Shown: positions 16,101 to 16,975 of the stretch, piece by piece
How the letters are laid out: every line of letters starts with the position of its first letter
Numbering within the stretch: the first letter of the stretch is position 1
NCBI GenBank assembly: GCA_021732945.1
Contig: JAKFWB010000204.1
Coordinates: 1 to 16,975 of the forward strand
DNA length: 16,975 bases
DNA from: Porphyrobacter sp.
GTDB taxonomy: Bacteria > Pseudomonadota > Alphaproteobacteria > Sphingomonadales > Sphingomonadaceae
Direction of reading: 5' to 3'
Made by a program: the position numbers and the translations under genes
Notes under the pieces: generated by a model
Database searches by the model: none
Seen by the model: the letters and a program-made list of their open reading frames with translations, nothing else
What the model was told of the DNA's origin: nothing

Positions 16101-16975
16101 CTTGCCGTTACGCTGCCCAGCGTATCGAGCGTGATCCCCGTGCCAGCAGTCAACGCGCCGAGCGACAGATTGCCACTGGCGCTGCTATCGACATCGATTG
16201 CACCCGTCGCGTTAATCTGGTCGGTCTGGGCAAAGGTCGTCGTTTGCAGGATTGCATCGCCGCCATTGGCCGAAAGAACCCCGGCATCGATGGACAGCGC
16301 GGCGATATCGATTGCGCCGTTCAGCGAGGTCAGGTCCATCGCACCCAGCGCACCGGTGGCATCAATGGTGATGCTGCGCGCATTGACCGCGTTCTGGAAG
16401 GTCACGGCATTGGGCATGCGCGTTGCGCCAACCACCAGATCGCCCATCGCGCCGATGGACGCCGCGGTCAGGCTGCCTGTGGTATCGAGCGTAATGCCCA
16501 TGCCTTCGAGACCGCCGAGGTTCAGCGCGCCGCCCAAGGTGCTGTCGACATCGATGAAACTGGCCGAACGGATCGCGGTGGTGGTGATCCCGTCACGCGC
16601 CAGCAAGGTGACCCCGCCACCGACCGTGAACAATTCTGCCGCCGCAATCGAACGCGCGTCAATGTCGATGGCCCCGGCAGTGGTGGTGAGATTGGCCGCC
16701 GAGAAGGCTCCGCCTGCGTCAACCGTGATGCTCTGCGCGCTCGCACCGGCAGTAAAGGTCACCGCGCCCGGTTCCACCGTGCCACCCACCACCAGCGTGC
16801 CATCTGCGGCAATTCCCGCCGTGGTGATGCTGCCTGCGGTGTCGAGCGTGATGTTGCCATCAGCATCGAGCGCGCCGAGGTTGAGCGCGCCGCCAGCAGT
16901 GCTGTCGATATTGATAAAGCCGGTGGTGGTGATCGACGTGGTGGTGATGCCATTGGTTGCCAGCACAATCACGTC
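13190..16975 (-). CDS. Filamentous-haemagglutinin-like repeat surface protein (5' end outside window)
   Basis: At least 1261 residues, open to the right-hand edge, so the N-terminus, any signal peptide and any two-partner-secretion domain are not visible. The sequence is Gly/Ala/Thr/Asp-rich with short alternating beta stretches such as ITLDTTGS, DLVVG, IDIDA and IDVDST, the pattern of a right-handed beta-helix exoprotein. From the right edge to about 14460 it is built of repeats of about 119 residues. The last roughly 420 residues are non-repetitive and still beta-rich, with a Cys pair in INGCVIGSGADCLTT and an acidic end with two more Cys (KECEQRD, GVCVSN). No autotransporter barrel or LPXTG-type anchor is present, so a separate transporter would be needed. 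It is followed 13 nt later by the CHAT lipoprotein gene. Adhesin or structural surface-fibre function is inferred from the fold only. Confidence 0.85.
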   Translation of the reverse strand, partial: DVIVLATNGITTTSITTTGFINIDSTAGGALNLGALDADGNITLDTAGSITTAGIAADGTLVVGGTVEPGAVTFTAGASAQSITVDAGGAFSAANLTTTAGAIDIDARSIAAAELFTVGGGVTLLARDGITTTAIRSASFIDVDSTLGGALNLGGLEGMGITLDTTGSLTAASIGAMGDLVVGATRMPNAVTFQNAVNARSITIDATGALGAMDLTSLNGAIDIAALSIDAGVLSANGGDAILQTTTFAQTDQINATGAIDVDSSASGNLSLGALTAGTGITLDTLGSVTASTIMAGGALVVGGTRNPGLITFTGDAVAQSIRLLSRAAIAVSGLQATGGNVEIEARGDVDSTSITASGLIDVDSTGSGSSLRLGTLNAGQGITLDATGDITTAAIAAGGALVVGGVREPGAVTFTGNASASSITVDARAAFSGRNVSSTAGVVDIDAGSINALAVTASGGSATLLATGAVTTTSITATTAIDVDSTNGGALNLGALSAGTAITLDTTGSVTTAAITTAGDLVVGATREPSAVNFTGNASARSITIDAGAVTAQNLTSTAGVIDIDASMIGALALSATGGGVTLLTNGGATTTSINATGAIDVDSTAGGALNLGMLGSGAGITLDTTGSLTTGMITAAGDLVVGALREPSAVSFTGNASARSITVDAAGAFTGQNLTSTAGVIDIDARTIAAATLAASGGNVRLLSVGNITTGALTALRIGGAGGTIDVDSTGTGANAGAINLGALLADLGITLDTQGALTAGTITARGGSVAVNAGAISNGSNAIAATGGDVLLRASGPVTTGAITATRASNVGGAIDIDSTAAGAVALGALTATQGIAIDSAGSIATAAITAGGNLTIGTATRASTVTFNGAAQAANITVDANGLVTTQALRAGTGTIDIEAGDLALAAAPLASAPVEARNVILSSVGNGGIGLGTGTGGFRLSDAELGVISADSLLINAGTGRVNIAGVTFGAGAGRNTVAIATTGEIAITGNVTGTAGTRAFRFGGAADGTGRASRITSDINQANVDLGTNALELRGDSIVFGQAELDTGTRGLSIADLVREFIANPNSLLYSPVGTITNPAYLTAGNLTITYGGSALFQNTAPRTDGNIFRGVVLASGTNAVPTLALNPAPQSGNAGVPTNAFALFGSINGFDGQAAALLGNAVIGVNGEILLDASRINGCVIGSGADCLTTIVGSVVMTVPREVVSLLVAEEGLLVPLDPLVGTNNESLFSDAASAPADDKECEQRDANGVCVSN
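14460..16975 (-). repeat. Tandem ~357-bp coding repeats (about 119 residues) in the haemagglutinin-like gene
   Basis: The (I)DVDST segment just before LNLGAL recurs with its DNA anchor (GCTGTCGA or a close variant, + strand) at 14510, 14783, 15161, 15518, 15881, 16184, 16541 and 16901. Spacings are 273, 378, 357, 363, 303, 357 and 360 bp, all multiples of three. Within a full unit six beta motifs recur every 18-23 residues: ITLD, DLVV, ITID, IDID, VTLL and IDVD. This suggests about six helix rungs per unit. Neighbouring units near 14930-15060 and 15290-15420 are very similar at the DNA level, which points to recent duplication or gene conversion. The array continues past the window edge. Confidence 0.85.

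Noticed and set aside
14460..16975. The regular repeats as a CRISPR array or intergenic satellite
   Set aside because: The period is about 357 bp, every spacing is a multiple of three, and a single open frame runs through; these are coding repeats.

Overview
The window is a high-GC stretch that fits an alphaproteobacterium, most likely a sphingomonad or Erythrobacter relative. That placement is an inference from base composition, the protein style and the gene set; there is no rRNA or other marker to fix the taxon. It holds two leftward gene clusters separated by one rightward gene. No tRNA, rRNA, CRISPR array or insertion sequence was found.

Left half (about 1-7563, minus strand): a compact run of type VI secretion system (T6SS) genes, in transcription order tssK, tssL (DotU domain fused to a C-terminal OmpA-like domain), tssM (IcmF-like), tagF and a PP2C-type phosphatase (pppA-like). 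Spacing is tight: an ATGA overlap, a 24-nt gap, a 19-nt overlap and a GTGA overlap, so this is very probably one operon. It supplies the baseplate-to-membrane-complex connector and a post-translational control module. The sheath, tube, ClpV, VgrG, tssJ and the expected partner kinase are not in the window.

Middle (about 7564-9120): a 153-bp divergent intergenic region, then a rightward MepM/ShyA-like M23 peptidoglycan endopeptidase gene. A single in-frame TAA lies just before its catalytic domain, and the reading frame and sequence are otherwise intact across it.

Right half (9098-16975, minus strand): an operon-like series with gaps of 13, 16 and 7 nt. In transcription order it holds a large filamentous-haemagglutinin-like beta-helix protein (5' end outside the window, built from repeats of about 119 residues), a lipoprotein with a TPR-like helical region and a C-terminal CHAT (caspase-like) protease domain, a PAAR-repeat T6SS spike-tip protein, and a DUF4123 T6SS effector chaperone. 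The joining of a surface-protein/CHAT-protease pair to a PAAR/DUF4123 pair, beside a T6SS core operon, is the most unusual thing here. No gene following the PAAR/chaperone pair is an obvious cargo effector: what follows is the convergent M23 gene.
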